Shown: positions 1 through 6,843, numbered from the stretch's first letter. The stretch is 9,904 nt of DNA from Fusobacteriaceae bacterium (GCA_016938425.1 JAFGUR010000124.1:1-9904); one strand, 5' to 3'. The notes: a model not told the origin generated them from the letters alone. Translations and numbers: made by a program.

Positions 1-49
1 AATATAAGTTAAATTTTAAAAATAGATGACTAAAATTTTAGGTCAACTC

Positions 50-56
50 AAGGAGG
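50..56 (+). promoter_or_regulatory. Ribosome binding site that fixes the metN start
   Basis: AAGGAGG lies five bases upstream of an in-frame TTG at 62-64. The only upstream in-frame ATG, at 26, has no purine-rich site before it (the preceding bases are TTTTAAAAATAG). The site would also lie inside the coding sequence if that ATG were used. This decides for the TTG start. Confidence 0.8.
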
Positions 57-61
57 ATACA

Positions 62-1078
62 TTGATTGAATTAAAAAATGTTAATAAAATTTATAATGTT
101 AATGGGAATATCATTAATGCGTGTAAAAATATTAATTTAAAAATTGAAAAAAATGATATTTATGGAATTATGGGATTAAGTGGAGCTGGGAAGTCTACAC
201 TTTTAAGAACATTAAACCTATTAGAGACGCCAACATCAGGAAGCATTATTGTAAATGGAGAAGATATTACTCTCTTTGGGAAAGAAAAATTGCGTGAGTA
301 TAGAAAAAAAACAGGAATGATTTTTCAGCATTTTAATTTGTTAGAGTCTAGGGATGTAAGAGGAAATATTGCTTTTGCATTAGAAGTAGCAGGCTGGAAA
401 AATAAAAAAGATATTAATAAAAGAGTAGATGAATTATTATCATTAGTTGAATTGGAAGATAAGGGAGATTTTTACCCTGTTCAACTTTCAGGTGGGCAGA
501 AGCAAAGAGTTGGAATAGCTAGAGCTTTAGCAAATTCACCAGATATTTTGCTTTCTGATGAGGCTACTTCGGCTCTTGACCCTAAAACTACAAAATCTAT
601 TTTAGACTTATTAAGAAATATACAAAAACAATTGGGACTTACAATTATATTAATTACTCATCAAATGGAAGTTATAAAAGCTGCTTGTAATAAAGCTGCA
701 ATTCTTGAAAAAGGTGAAGTAATTGAAGATGGAAGTGTAGAAGAAATTTTTTCTAATCCAAAATCTAGTATTGCTAAAGAATTTGTTTCACATATGGTAC
801 ATGAAGAGGTAGAAGAAATTGACTACATTAAAAGAGAAGGTAAAAAAATAATAAAAGTGTCATATTTGGGAGAAAAATCTAAAAGACCTTTTATATCTTA
901 CTTAATAAAAGAGTTTCATATTGATATAAGTATAATTTCAGGAAGTATTGATAAATTAACTTCTACTAATGTAGGGCATTTAATTTTAGAGCTAGATGGA
1001 GAAGAATCTATGCAAAATAAAAGTATTGAATGGCTTATAAAGAATAATTTAGGTGTAGAGGTGATATTTAATGGATAA
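62..1078 (+). CDS. metN: Methionine ABC transporter, ATP-binding protein MetN
   Basis: This is the cytoplasmic ATPase that drives import of methionine (L- and D-forms in studied homologues) through MetI. From the TTG start it is 338 residues, normal for MetN, and begins MIELKNVNKIY as the family does. Visible motifs are Walker A GLSGAGKST (38-46), Q-loop Gln89 in FQHFNLL, signature LSGGQ (142-146), Walker B ILLSDE with Asp166 and Glu167, and H-loop His200. Walker B has Ser where many homologues have Cys or Ala. The C-terminal part, about 258-335, fits the NIL/ACT-like regulatory domain that binds methionine and causes transinhibition in E. coli MetN; that regulation is inferred. The gene overlaps metI by 8 bases, so the two are probably translationally coupled. 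The promoter, and any riboswitch, lie left of the window. An ATG at 26 would add 12 residues but has no ribosome binding site. Confidence 0.93.
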   Translation: MIELKNVNKIYNVNGNIINACKNINLKIEKNDIYGIMGLSGAGKSTLLRTLNLLETPTSGSIIVNGEDITLFGKEKLREYRKKTGMIFQHFNLLESRDVRGNIAFALEVAGWKNKKDINKRVDELLSLVELEDKGDFYPVQLSGGQKQRVGIARALANSPDILLSDEATSALDPKTTKSILDLLRNIQKQLGLTIILITHQMEVIKAACNKAAILEKGEVIEDGSVEEIFSNPKSSIAKEFVSHMVHEEVEEIDYIKREGKKIIKVSYLGEKSKRPFISYLIKEFHIDISIISGSIDKLTSTNVGHLILELDGEESMQNKSIEWLIKNNLGVEVIFNG

Positions 1079-1730
1079 TAATTTGTTAAACTTGTTTTTC
1101 CCAGCACTATGGGAAACTGTATATATGGTATTTTTTTCAAGCATATTTTCAATTTTATTAGGATTTCCTTTGGGAATTCTTGCAGTAATTACAGATAAAG
1201 GTCATATTTTAGAAAGACCATTTACTAAAAAATGTTTAGATATTTTTATTAATGTATTTAGAAGTTTTCCATTTATAATACTGATGATTCTAGTTTTCCC
1301 TCTTTCAAGATTTATTGTAGGGACTACCATTGGGTCAACTGCTACAATAGTACCTCTTTCAATAGCTGCAGCTCCATTTGTTGCAAGATTAATTGAAGGT
1401 GCTATAAAAGAAGTTGATGGAGGGTTAATTGAATTGTCAAAATCTCTAGGTGCTACAAATTGGGAAATAATATTTAAAGTATTAATTCCTGAAGCAATGC
1501 CTTCTCTAATTCATAGTTTTACTATAACAGTAATATCGATAATTGGATATTCTGCAATGGCTGGAGCTATTGGAGGAGGAGGTTTGGGAGATTTAGCTTT
1601 AAGATATGGTTATCAAAGATTTAAGACAGATATTATGATTATGGCAGTAGTTGTAATAATAATTATTGTTCAATTAATACAAATATTTGGTGATACAATT
1701 GTAAAAAAAATAAAGAAAAATAGAAAATAG
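1071..1730 (+). CDS. metI: Methionine ABC transporter, permease MetI
   Basis: This is the inner-membrane permease of the methionine importer; two copies pair with two MetN. Its 219 residues are typical. It shows about five hydrophobic segments (roughly 14-40, 56-82, 88-108, 145-170 and 187-208). The BPD_transp_1 EAA loop runs about 121-144 (ELSKSLGATNWEIIF, then LIPEAMP), which docks on the ATPase. The stretch AIGGGGLGDLALRYGYQRF (166-184) is characteristic of MetI. It starts inside the end of metN with a GAGGTG ribosome site near 1058-1063, and its TAG stop forms part of the AGGAGG of metQ. A lysine-rich cytoplasmic tail ends the protein. No defects are seen. Confidence 0.93.
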   Translation: MDNNLLNLFFPALWETVYMVFFSSIFSILLGFPLGILAVITDKGHILERPFTKKCLDIFINVFRSFPFIILMILVFPLSRFIVGTTIGSTATIVPLSIAAAPFVARLIEGAIKEVDGGLIELSKSLGATNWEIIFKVLIPEAMPSLIHSFTITVISIIGYSAMAGAIGGGGLGDLALRYGYQRFKTDIMIMAVVVIIIIVQLIQIFGDTIVKKIKKNRK

Positions 1731-1740
1731 GAGGATTATT

Positions 1741-2556
1741 ATGAAAAAATTATTAGTTTTATTAACTTTACTTGCTGTTGTAATAGTAGGTTGTGGTAAA
1801 AAAGATGCGCAAACAGGTGCTTCAAGTGATGCAGAATCAAAAATTATAAAAGTTGGGGCTACTCCAGTACCTCATGCAGAAATTTTAAACGCAATTAAAG
1901 ATGATTTAGCAGCAAAGGGATATACATTAGAAATAAAAGAATTTACTGATTATGTAACACCGAATGAAGCCTTAAACAATGGAGAAATTGATGCAAACTT
2001 CTTCCAACATGTTCCTTATATGGAATCATTTGTTAAAGATAAAGGGTTTAAATTAGTTTCAGCAGCTAAAATACATGTTGAGCCTTTAGGGTTATATTCT
2101 AAAAAATTCAAATCTATCGAAGAGTTACCAGAAGGAGCTTCAATAGCAATTCCTAATGATCCTTCAAATGGTGGAAGAGCATTGATTTTACTAGAATCTA
2201 AAGGGTTAATTAAATTGAAAGATAATGCTGGATTAGCAGCAACAGAAGCAGACATTGCAGAGAATCCAAAAAACTTTAAATTTAAAGCATTAGAAGCAGC
2301 ACAATTACCAAGAACTCTTGCTGACGTAGATGCTTCTATAATTAATGGAAACTATGCTTTAGAAAGCGGATTAAATCCAGTAAAAGACGCTATTTTATTA
2401 GAAGGAGCAGATTCTCCTTATGCTAATATTATTGCTGTTAAAGAAGGGGATGAAAACTCTGAAAAAATTAAAGCATTGGTAGAAGCTTTACAATCAGAAA
2501 AAGTAAAAAAATTCATTTCAGAAAAATATAATGGTGGAGTAGTTCCAGCATTTTAA
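1741..2556 (+). CDS. metQ: Methionine-binding lipoprotein MetQ (NLPA family)
   Basis: This is the substrate-binding protein that hands methionine to MetNI. The N-terminus is a lipoprotein signal: two lysines, a hydrophobic stretch, then lipobox IVGC with Cys18 as the predicted lipidated residue, followed by a short polar linker. The mature part carries NLPA-family signatures: TPVPHAEIL (41-49), VTPNEALNNGEIDANFFQHV (72-91), DPSNGGRAL (140-148), and NGNYALESGLNP (202-213) before the YANIIAVKEG block. The length of 271 residues is normal. An AGGAGG at 1729-1734 precedes the ATG. It is the last gene of the metNIQ operon and is followed by a strong hairpin terminator. Methionine as ligand is inferred from the operon and family; some NLPA proteins bind related compounds. 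Confidence 0.93.
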   Translation: MKKLLVLLTLLAVVIVGCGKKDAQTGASSDAESKIIKVGATPVPHAEILNAIKDDLAAKGYTLEIKEFTDYVTPNEALNNGEIDANFFQHVPYMESFVKDKGFKLVSAAKIHVEPLGLYSKKFKSIEELPEGASIAIPNDPSNGGRALILLESKGLIKLKDNAGLAATEADIAENPKNFKFKALEAAQLPRTLADVDASIINGNYALESGLNPVKDAILLEGADSPYANIIAVKEGDENSEKIKALVEALQSEKVKKFISEKYNGGVVPAF

Positions 2557-2578
2557 AAGTAAGTATATAATAAAAATG

Positions 2579-2600
2579 GGGATTCAAGTCTTTGAATCCC
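2579..2600. terminator. Bidirectional terminator between metQ and dinB
   Basis: A perfect 9-bp stem, GGGATTCAA paired with TTGAATCCC, encloses the 4-base loop GTCT. On the plus strand it is followed by TATTTTTATT. On the minus strand the bases after the stem read CCATTTTTATTA, so a T-rich tail exists in both directions. It lies 22 bases after the metQ stop and contains the dinB stop codon (TGA, 2584-2586), so it can end both convergent units. Confidence 0.88.
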
Positions 2601-3735
2601 TATTTTTATTAGCACTATTTTTTTGTTCCATTTTTTTTATCTTATCTTGGAGTTCTATAATTTTATTATTTTTATTGAGTTTATTAATATTCTTAAAAGA
2701 AAGTTGTTCACTAAATGATTCTTTTAAATTTGAAAAAGTAGCTCCATAAAGTAAAATTTCTTTGGAAAAATCGATTTCTTCAAGAAGTTCATTAAAAATA
2801 GAAAGTAAGTCTAAGTAATTTTTTGAATAATCTCTAAGACTTTTTGATTTTTGAATAGTTTCTCTATTTGAAAAACGTATTTTTATAGTTAAAGTTTTAG
2901 AAAAATATTTACTATCTTTTAATCTTTTGAATACACCATCAAATAAATTTTTTAAATTTTCTTTGATAAGTATTTCATTTTTAACAGGAACAGTTAAAGT
3001 TGTTTCATTTCCTATAGATTTATTTTTTCTTTCAAATTCAATTTTTCTATTGTCAATTCCTAATGAATTTTCATATAGTTGAATTCCTTTTGCATGTCCC
3101 AAAATTCCTTGTAATGCTAACAGAGAGTAATTTTGTAAGTCTATTATAGTTTCAATCCCATATTTACCAAGGATTTCTTGAGTTTTTTTTCCTATTCCAG
3201 GGATAATTCTAATATTTTTATCTTTAACATAGTTTTTAAATTCTTCTTCATCATGTATTATAAAAAATCCATTTGGTTTATTAACTTCAGAAGCAATTTT
3301 TGCAGAAAGCTTATTATAACCAATCCCAACAGAGCAAGTCAACTTTACATGTTTATATATTCTTTCTCTAAATTTTTTAGCAATATAATCCAAATCTTTA
3401 TATTTTTCATAAAGTAAAGAAATATCTATATAACCTTCGTCTAGAGCAATAAATTCGACATCATGAGACAATTTTAATATTAAAGATTGAATGGTTTTAG
3501 AAATTTCGTAGTATTTTTCTTTGTCGCAATTTAGGTAGATTCCTTTGGGGCATAGCTTTTTTGCTTCTTTTACACTCATAGCAGAATGGAGTCCATATTT
3601 TCGAGCTTCATAATTACAAGTTGTAACAACTCTGGTTCCAACAATAACAGGTTTTCCTTGTAATTTTGGATTGTCTCTAATTTCAACAGAAGCATAAAAG
3701 GCATCCATATCATAGTGCATTATTATTTTATTCAT
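2584..3735 (-). CDS. dinB: DNA polymerase IV (Y-family, DinB)
   Basis: This is an error-prone translesion polymerase that extends past damaged template bases. The 383 residues show the Y-family layout. The first catalytic block is YDMDAFYASVE with Asp9, and Tyr14 sits at the steric-gate position that excludes ribonucleotides. The second block, ALDEGYIDIS, carries Asp99 and Glu100. Next come SVGIGYNKLSAKIASE and NKPNG (135-156), a helix-hairpin-helix IPGIGKKTQEILGKYG (178-193), and a little-finger domain at about 240-340. QLSF (344-347) resembles a beta-clamp-binding motif and is followed by a lysine/asparagine-rich tail of about 35 residues. An AGGAG precedes the ATG. Upstream on the same strand the relic ending at 3732 overlaps its start (ATGA), then come the nucleotidyltransferase and methyltransferase genes, suggesting co-transcription. 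I see no obvious LexA-type box near it. Confidence 0.95.
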   Translation of the reverse strand: MNKIIMHYDMDAFYASVEIRDNPKLQGKPVIVGTRVVTTCNYEARKYGLHSAMSVKEAKKLCPKGIYLNCDKEKYYEISKTIQSLILKLSHDVEFIALDEGYIDISLLYEKYKDLDYIAKKFRERIYKHVKLTCSVGIGYNKLSAKIASEVNKPNGFFIIHDEEEFKNYVKDKNIRIIPGIGKKTQEILGKYGIETIIDLQNYSLLALQGILGHAKGIQLYENSLGIDNRKIEFERKNKSIGNETTLTVPVKNEILIKENLKNLFDGVFKRLKDSKYFSKTLTIKIRFSNRETIQKSKSLRDYSKNYLDLLSIFNELLEEIDFSKEILLYGATFSNLKESFSEQLSFKNINKLNKNNKIIELQDKIKKMEQKNSANKNRDSKT

Positions 3736-3929
3736 AAAAATCTCCTAGTTATTCTACAAAATTCCAATATTTTATTTATTCTATTTGCTTCATCTTGCGT
3801 GGTATTTTCTGACAATGGAATAATAATTTTAAAAATATCCTCTTCAATTAATTGAGGTCTATTTACAAGAATTTCCTTTGAAAAATGGCAGTATGATATA
3901 TTTTGAATTTCAAAGTTGAAGGTAAAATA
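3732..3929 (-). pseudogene. 3' remnant of a HATPase_c_4/AlbA_2-type (divergent AAA_4) protein
   Basis: An open frame of 65 codons starts directly after the nucleotidyltransferase stop, in the same frame, and ends at a TGA overlapping the dinB ATG (ATGA). It has no ATG and no ribosome site, so it is not an intact gene. Its product includes NRPQLIEEDIFKIIIPL, then TTQDEANRINKILEFC. That pattern is the last strand of the C-terminal ATPase-like domain, a TTQD linker, and the start of the winged-helix tail (KILEFC...) of proteins annotated as ATP-binding or AlbA_2 DNA-binding proteins. The family call rests on remembered pattern, not on a search. The likely history is deletion of the gene's 5' part, leaving its end fused between its neighbours. 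Confidence 0.6.
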
Positions 3930-4499
3930 TTACTCAATTTCCCAAGGAATTATAGTTAAATTTGGCCATTTTTTTATCCAATTATCAACTTTTTTTATAT
4001 ATATTTCTTCTGTTATTTGTACTTTATTTGCTCTTATTCTCATTTGAAGTAAATCAGTAACTCCAAAGGGGGCATAGATTTTTAAAGTACTATCTGTTTC
4101 AAGCCTTACTCCAAGAGCAGTAGCTGTTGTAGGCCAAGTATCTATTGCTGATTCAAGAGATTTATAGGGTTTAATTGGATAGCCGAAATAATCTTTATAC
4201 CATAGGTGAACACTAGCTTGATTTACAATGTCTATTTCTATGTTAATATCAGAGAAACTTTCATAAATTTTTTCTTTTAGTTTTTTTTCTATAGGATTAT
4301 TAGTGTTTTCTTGGTCAAAATAAACAAAGTCAATATCCTTAATACCAAACCATAAATCATTTCCACATAAATAATTCCATGTGCTTTGAGCCACACAACC
4401 TGCTCCTATATAATAATTTTCAATATTTAAATTTCTAGCTCTTTCAAGAATATCCATGAGGAGTATATTTTGTCTGATTATGTTTTCTAATAATAACAT
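3930..4499 (-). CDS. Nucleotidyltransferase family protein (NTP_transf_6, formerly DUF925)
   Basis: This protein belongs to a small family of predicted nucleotidyltransferases (COG3575/PF06042 type) whose substrate is not established. Its 189 residues match the usual family length. The family pattern is clear in order: YYIGAGCVAQSTWNYL near the N-terminus, KDIDFVYFD with the paired aspartates expected to bind metal, EIDIVNQASVHLWY, the threonine-rich TWPTTATALGVRL, then LKIYAPFGVTDLLQMRIR and a final KKVDNWIKKWPNL. A GAGGTGA ribosome site precedes the ATG. It lies between the methyltransferase gene (68 bases upstream) and dinB, all on the minus strand. No truncation is seen: the protein reaches the usual WP end before the stop. 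Its biochemical role should be left open. Confidence 0.85.
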   Translation of the reverse strand: MLLLENIIRQNILLMDILERARNLNIENYYIGAGCVAQSTWNYLCGNDLWFGIKDIDFVYFDQENTNNPIEKKLKEKIYESFSDINIEIDIVNQASVHLWYKDYFGYPIKPYKSLESAIDTWPTTATALGVRLETDSTLKIYAPFGVTDLLQMRIRANKVQITEEIYIKKVDNWIKKWPNLTIIPWEIE

Positions 4500-4567
4500 G
4501 ATTTCACCTCTTTTTGTATATTGGTTATCAAGGGTTAAAGAATAATGTGAAAAAATTATTCAAAGTT

Positions 4568-5494
4568 TCATTTAAATCTTGTAATATTTATAGATAACCC
4601 CTTTTTTTCTAATTTATAGACACCTTTATAGTGGTTTTTTACTATTTCCTCTACAACTTCTATTTTAGGAGCGTAGGCTAAGATACCTTTTACCTTTAAT
4701 GATTTTAAAATTTCTAAATATTTCTTCATAAAGTCTACATATTGCCCATCTTCTCTTAGATGGTGATGATTAAAATGATTAGAAAACGCCATATGAGATA
4801 CTATTGTTCCCCATTTGGTAGGTTTAAAATTATAATCCATCCAATTACTTTTTATAATGAAATCCTCTTTAGAATTTATCCTATCTAGCCCATAGGCTTC
4901 ATATCCTTTTTCTCGTAGTAATTTCACCAGTCTAAATTCTTTACCGCAGCCAATATCTATTATTGGTTCTTCTAAATTTTCAATATCTAAACCTAATATT
5001 TTTATTTGTAATTCTGCAGAGTATTCTTCACAAACTACATGGGGGATAGTTTCACTCAATTTATAGCTTTCAAATAAATTTTTCCCATTAGTAATTTTTA
5101 AAAACTCTTTGAGGTTTCTATAATGTTCATTAAAACATTCAGAAATCACTTTTTCACTAAGAGAGCCTGTATTTAGATAATTTGTTTTAAGCTTTATCAA
5201 GATATCTTTGTATAGTCTTTGTAAAATAATTTTATCTTTATCTCTAAAAGAAATATACTGATTAGAATTTTGAAATACTTCCATTGTTTTTTCTGATGAA
5301 GCTAAAATCAATTTATTTAATTCTATATTGTCTTTTGCAAATAAATTTTGAACTTTATCAAAGTGATACATCAATAGATCATTCATTTCATTTGATGTTT
5401 CAAAGATAGTTCTACCTTCAAAAAAAAGACTCTTATTCTTATTAAATGCAATTTGGTCTTCCATTATATTAATTAAGTAATTTGTATTATTCAT
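4568..5494 (-). CDS. Class I SAM-dependent methyltransferase, target unknown
   Basis: This is a 308-residue protein with two parts. The first 170 residues or so are charged and look mainly helical, with no motif I recognise. From about 176 a Rossmann methyltransferase core begins. Motif I is PIIDIGCGKE (177-186), which binds SAM, followed by LLREKGYEAYGLDR with acidic Asp204 expected to contact the ribose. Then come WGTIVSHMAFSNHF in the motif IV region and KVKGILAYAPK for the next strand. A histidine-rich stretch, NHFNHHHL (239-246), sits after the active-site strand; whether it has a role is not known. There is no signal peptide and no membrane segment. An AGGAG ribosome site precedes the ATG. 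It is the first gene of the minus-strand run toward dinB. I cannot name a substrate (protein, RNA or small molecule). Confidence 0.78.
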   Translation of the reverse strand: MNNTNYLINIMEDQIAFNKNKSLFFEGRTIFETSNEMNDLLMYHFDKVQNLFAKDNIELNKLILASSEKTMEVFQNSNQYISFRDKDKIILQRLYKDILIKLKTNYLNTGSLSEKVISECFNEHYRNLKEFLKITNGKNLFESYKLSETIPHVVCEEYSAELQIKILGLDIENLEEPIIDIGCGKEFRLVKLLREKGYEAYGLDRINSKEDFIIKSNWMDYNFKPTKWGTIVSHMAFSNHFNHHHLREDGQYVDFMKKYLEILKSLKVKGILAYAPKIEVVEEIVKNHYKGVYKLEKKGLSINITRFK

Positions 5495-5534
5495 TTTAAC
5501 TCCTAAAGGGTTTTTCTTCCCAAATATAAATTCT

Positions 5535-5562
5535 GTGATACAGATATATAACTTATTGTCAA
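5535..5562 (-). promoter_or_regulatory. Putative sigma-70 promoter for the methyltransferase-dinB unit
   Basis: On the minus strand a perfect -35, TTGACA (5557-5562), is followed after 16 bases by TATCAC (5535-5540), a 4-of-6 match to the -10 consensus, with TG just before it. Initiation would fall about 35 bases before the methyltransferase ATG. In such AT-rich DNA chance matches are common, so only the perfect -35 and the position give it weight. Confidence 0.45.
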
Positions 5563-5593
5563 AATCTTTTGTCTGAATAAATGCTTTGTATTC

Positions 5594-5704
5594 TTATTTA
5601 GTTATAATAATTTTTATATTTTGAAGTTTTAGAACTTCTGGTGAGCCGTATTTGGTGGAAACAATTGTTTTCTTAAAGTAATTTTTTTTCAAATCAAAGT
5701 GTTT
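5594..5704 (-). pseudogene. Relic of the N-terminus of a zinc-type/quinone oxidoreductase
   Basis: The minus-strand frame ending at TAA (5594-5596) reads FKKTIVSTKYGSPEVLKLQN. This closely resembles the conserved first residues of medium-chain dehydrogenase/quinone oxidoreductase proteins (pattern MKAxVxTKYGSPEVLxLxE). It stops about 8 codons later, before the family's catalytic GHE region, and has no start codon or ribosome site. Only the very start of the protein survives, so this is a gene fragment. Recognition is by motif memory. Confidence 0.5.
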
Positions 5705-5753
5705 AGATGAAGGGAGGTTATTTATTTTTTAAAATCCTTATATTTCACGTCTG

Positions 5754-5970
5754 TTATTTTGCAGATAAAATAGAATAACTTTTATTTTTATAATTTTTCT
5801 TGTAATCATAAACTAACCAATTATAAGCATAAAAATCTTCTTCATAGAAATATATTTCATTTTCAAGCCAATGTTTATCTCCAATATAGGGATTAAAACA
5901 ATTAGAAGTTAAAATTGAATTAGCATATTTATTTAGAAAAATCTATGATTTCCTTCCAAATATTTAATTT
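5754..5970 (-). pseudogene. Broken gene remnant of unknown family, frameshifted by a 4-bp duplication
   Basis: The minus strand has a 62-codon open frame (5754-5942) with a coding-like product: NCFNPYIGDKHWLENEIYFY, then EEDFYAYNWLVYDYKKNYKN. Just upstream, in another frame (5929-5970), is NIWKEIIDFSK followed by TAA. The two meet at a tandem repeat, ATTTATTT at 5927-5934 (plus strand). Removing one ATTT joins them as IWKEIIDFSKYANSILTSN. No start codon or ribosome site is present. I do not recognise the family; the many aromatic and acidic residues fit a small cytoplasmic protein, but no function should be assigned. Confidence 0.5.
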
Positions 5971-5982
5971 TCAATGTTCTAA

Positions 5983-5999
5983 GCCAACACGATGTTGGC
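5983..5999. repeat. Perfect small hairpin
   Basis: GCCAACA (5983-5989) and TGTTGGC (5993-5999) form a 7-bp stem with a 3-base loop, CGA. It sits in a patch of visibly higher G+C (about 5975-6060) than the flanks. No T-tract follows on either strand, so a terminator is unlikely. Small hairpins of this kind occur at IS200/IS605 ends, but no transposase is present, so that link is only a guess. Confidence 0.55.
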
Positions 6000-6075
6000 A
6001 ATCCTACATAATGTGAAGTGAACTAATGTGTCATACTGCCTGTTATGTTTAGGGTTTTCTTACACCTTATATTTA

Positions 6076-6843
6076 TTAATATTTAATGATTTCTCCATCC
6101 TCTGGAATTTTTACTCTGGATATTAGCTTCTTCTTCTTCAAATAATTATTCAATTCATCTCTTTTCAAGATACAATGATTTATTGATTCCATATGTATTG
6201 CTATCACTTCAGTATTTTTGTTGTACTTACATGTTTTTTCTATATCATTTTCATTCATCGTTATAGCTCTGCCAAAAGGCAATTTTGCTCCTCCCGCATT
6301 TATTATTGTTATATCTGGTTTTTCATCTAATCCTTTTTTAAAATGTTTACAATAAATTGTATCTCCTGCAATATATATTTTTGGTTCGTCTTTTGTTTTA
6401 AGTATAAATCCAGAGGCTTTCCCCATAATTTTTCTCAACAGTATTCCGCCATGATTACATTTTATTTGTGTAAATTCAATTTCTTCGAAATTTTTTCTTC
6501 CTTCAATGGGGATTATTTTTTCAAATCCTAACATCTTTAATTTTTTGACATCACTTTTTTGACAAATTATTGGAATTGAGCGTGGTATTTTAATTTCTTC
6601 CGTTTCACCAAAATGGTCAAAATGTAAATGTGTAATTATTATCATATCCATATTTTTAATCATTTCAATTATATTTTTTGGAGAAATTGATATTTCAACT
6701 GTTGGATTTTTTTCTATACTTCCATTTTTAACAGTTGGAATTGATTTTTTTCTTCCTTTTGGTGTAAACATAGGATCGATAAGAATGTTTTTATTTTTCA
6801 TTCTTATCAGCACCGTTGCATGTCTTATTAATTGTATTTCCAT
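6076..6843 (-). CDS. Metallo-beta-lactamase-fold metal-dependent hydrolase
   Basis: This is a predicted cytoplasmic two-metal hydrolase of the Lactamase_B_2/COG2220 group, related to the UlaG-like lactonases; the substrate cannot be read from sequence. Its 255 residues fit. The complete ligand set is visible: THLHFDHFG with His72, His74, Asp76 and His77, His131 in CNHGG, Asp161 in IAGDTIY, and His217 in AIHMESINHC. The start MEIQLIRHATVLI and the LIDPMF segment are typical of the group, as is the NHC-x-K/R-x-EL ending. A GGAGG five bases before the ATG supports the start. It stands alone on the minus strand. Upstream lie a perfect inverted repeat (6875-6904) and a good promoter (7051-7079), leaving an unusually long leader of about 200 bases. 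The downstream neighbours are relics, so I draw no pathway from context. Confidence 0.87.
   Translation of the reverse strand: MEIQLIRHATVLIRMKNKNILIDPMFTPKGRKKSIPTVKNGSIEKNPTVEISISPKNIIEMIKNMDMIIITHLHFDHFGETEEIKIPRSIPIICQKSDVKKLKMLGFEKIIPIEGRKNFEEIEFTQIKCNHGGILLRKIMGKASGFILKTKDEPKIYIAGDTIYCKHFKKGLDEKPDITIINAGGAKLPFGRAITMNENDIEKTCKYNKNTEVIAIHMESINHCILKRDELNNYLKKKKLISRVKIPEDGEIIKY

Larger units (their letters stand above)
5495..6075. other. 581-base stretch without an intact gene
   Basis: The stretch lies between the methyltransferase gene and the metallo-hydrolase gene. On the minus strand it holds a putative promoter (5535-5562), a relic of an oxidoreductase N-terminus (5594-5704), a broken frame of unknown family (5754-5970) and a perfect hairpin (5983-5999) in a patch less AT-rich than its surroundings (about 5975-6060). 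Nothing convincing is seen on the plus strand. It reads as a decay zone of former accessory genes. Confidence 0.6.

Noticed and set aside
26..61. In-frame ATG at 26 as the metN start
   Set aside because: It has no ribosome binding site, and the strong AAGGAGG at 50-56 would then lie inside the gene; the TTG at 62 fits the family's start.
1..61. SAM riboswitch or S-box upstream of metN
   Set aside because: Such elements often control methionine genes, but only 61 bases are visible and none of the conserved core can be seen.
3136..3735. LexA-type SOS box controlling dinB
   Set aside because: No palindrome of a recognised LexA type was seen near the dinB start; the upstream bases belong to the gene relic.
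4540..4561. Hairpin GAATAAT/ATTATTC between the methyltransferase and nucleotidyltransferase genes as a terminator
   Set aside because: The 7-bp stem has a single G-C pair and an 8-base loop, followed by only three T on the minus strand; too weak to call a terminator.
6343..6531. Plus-strand frame of 62 codons inside the metallo-hydrolase gene
   Set aside because: It is antisense to an intact gene with a full set of catalytic residues, lacks a ribosome site and is rich in Phe, as expected for an antisense shadow.
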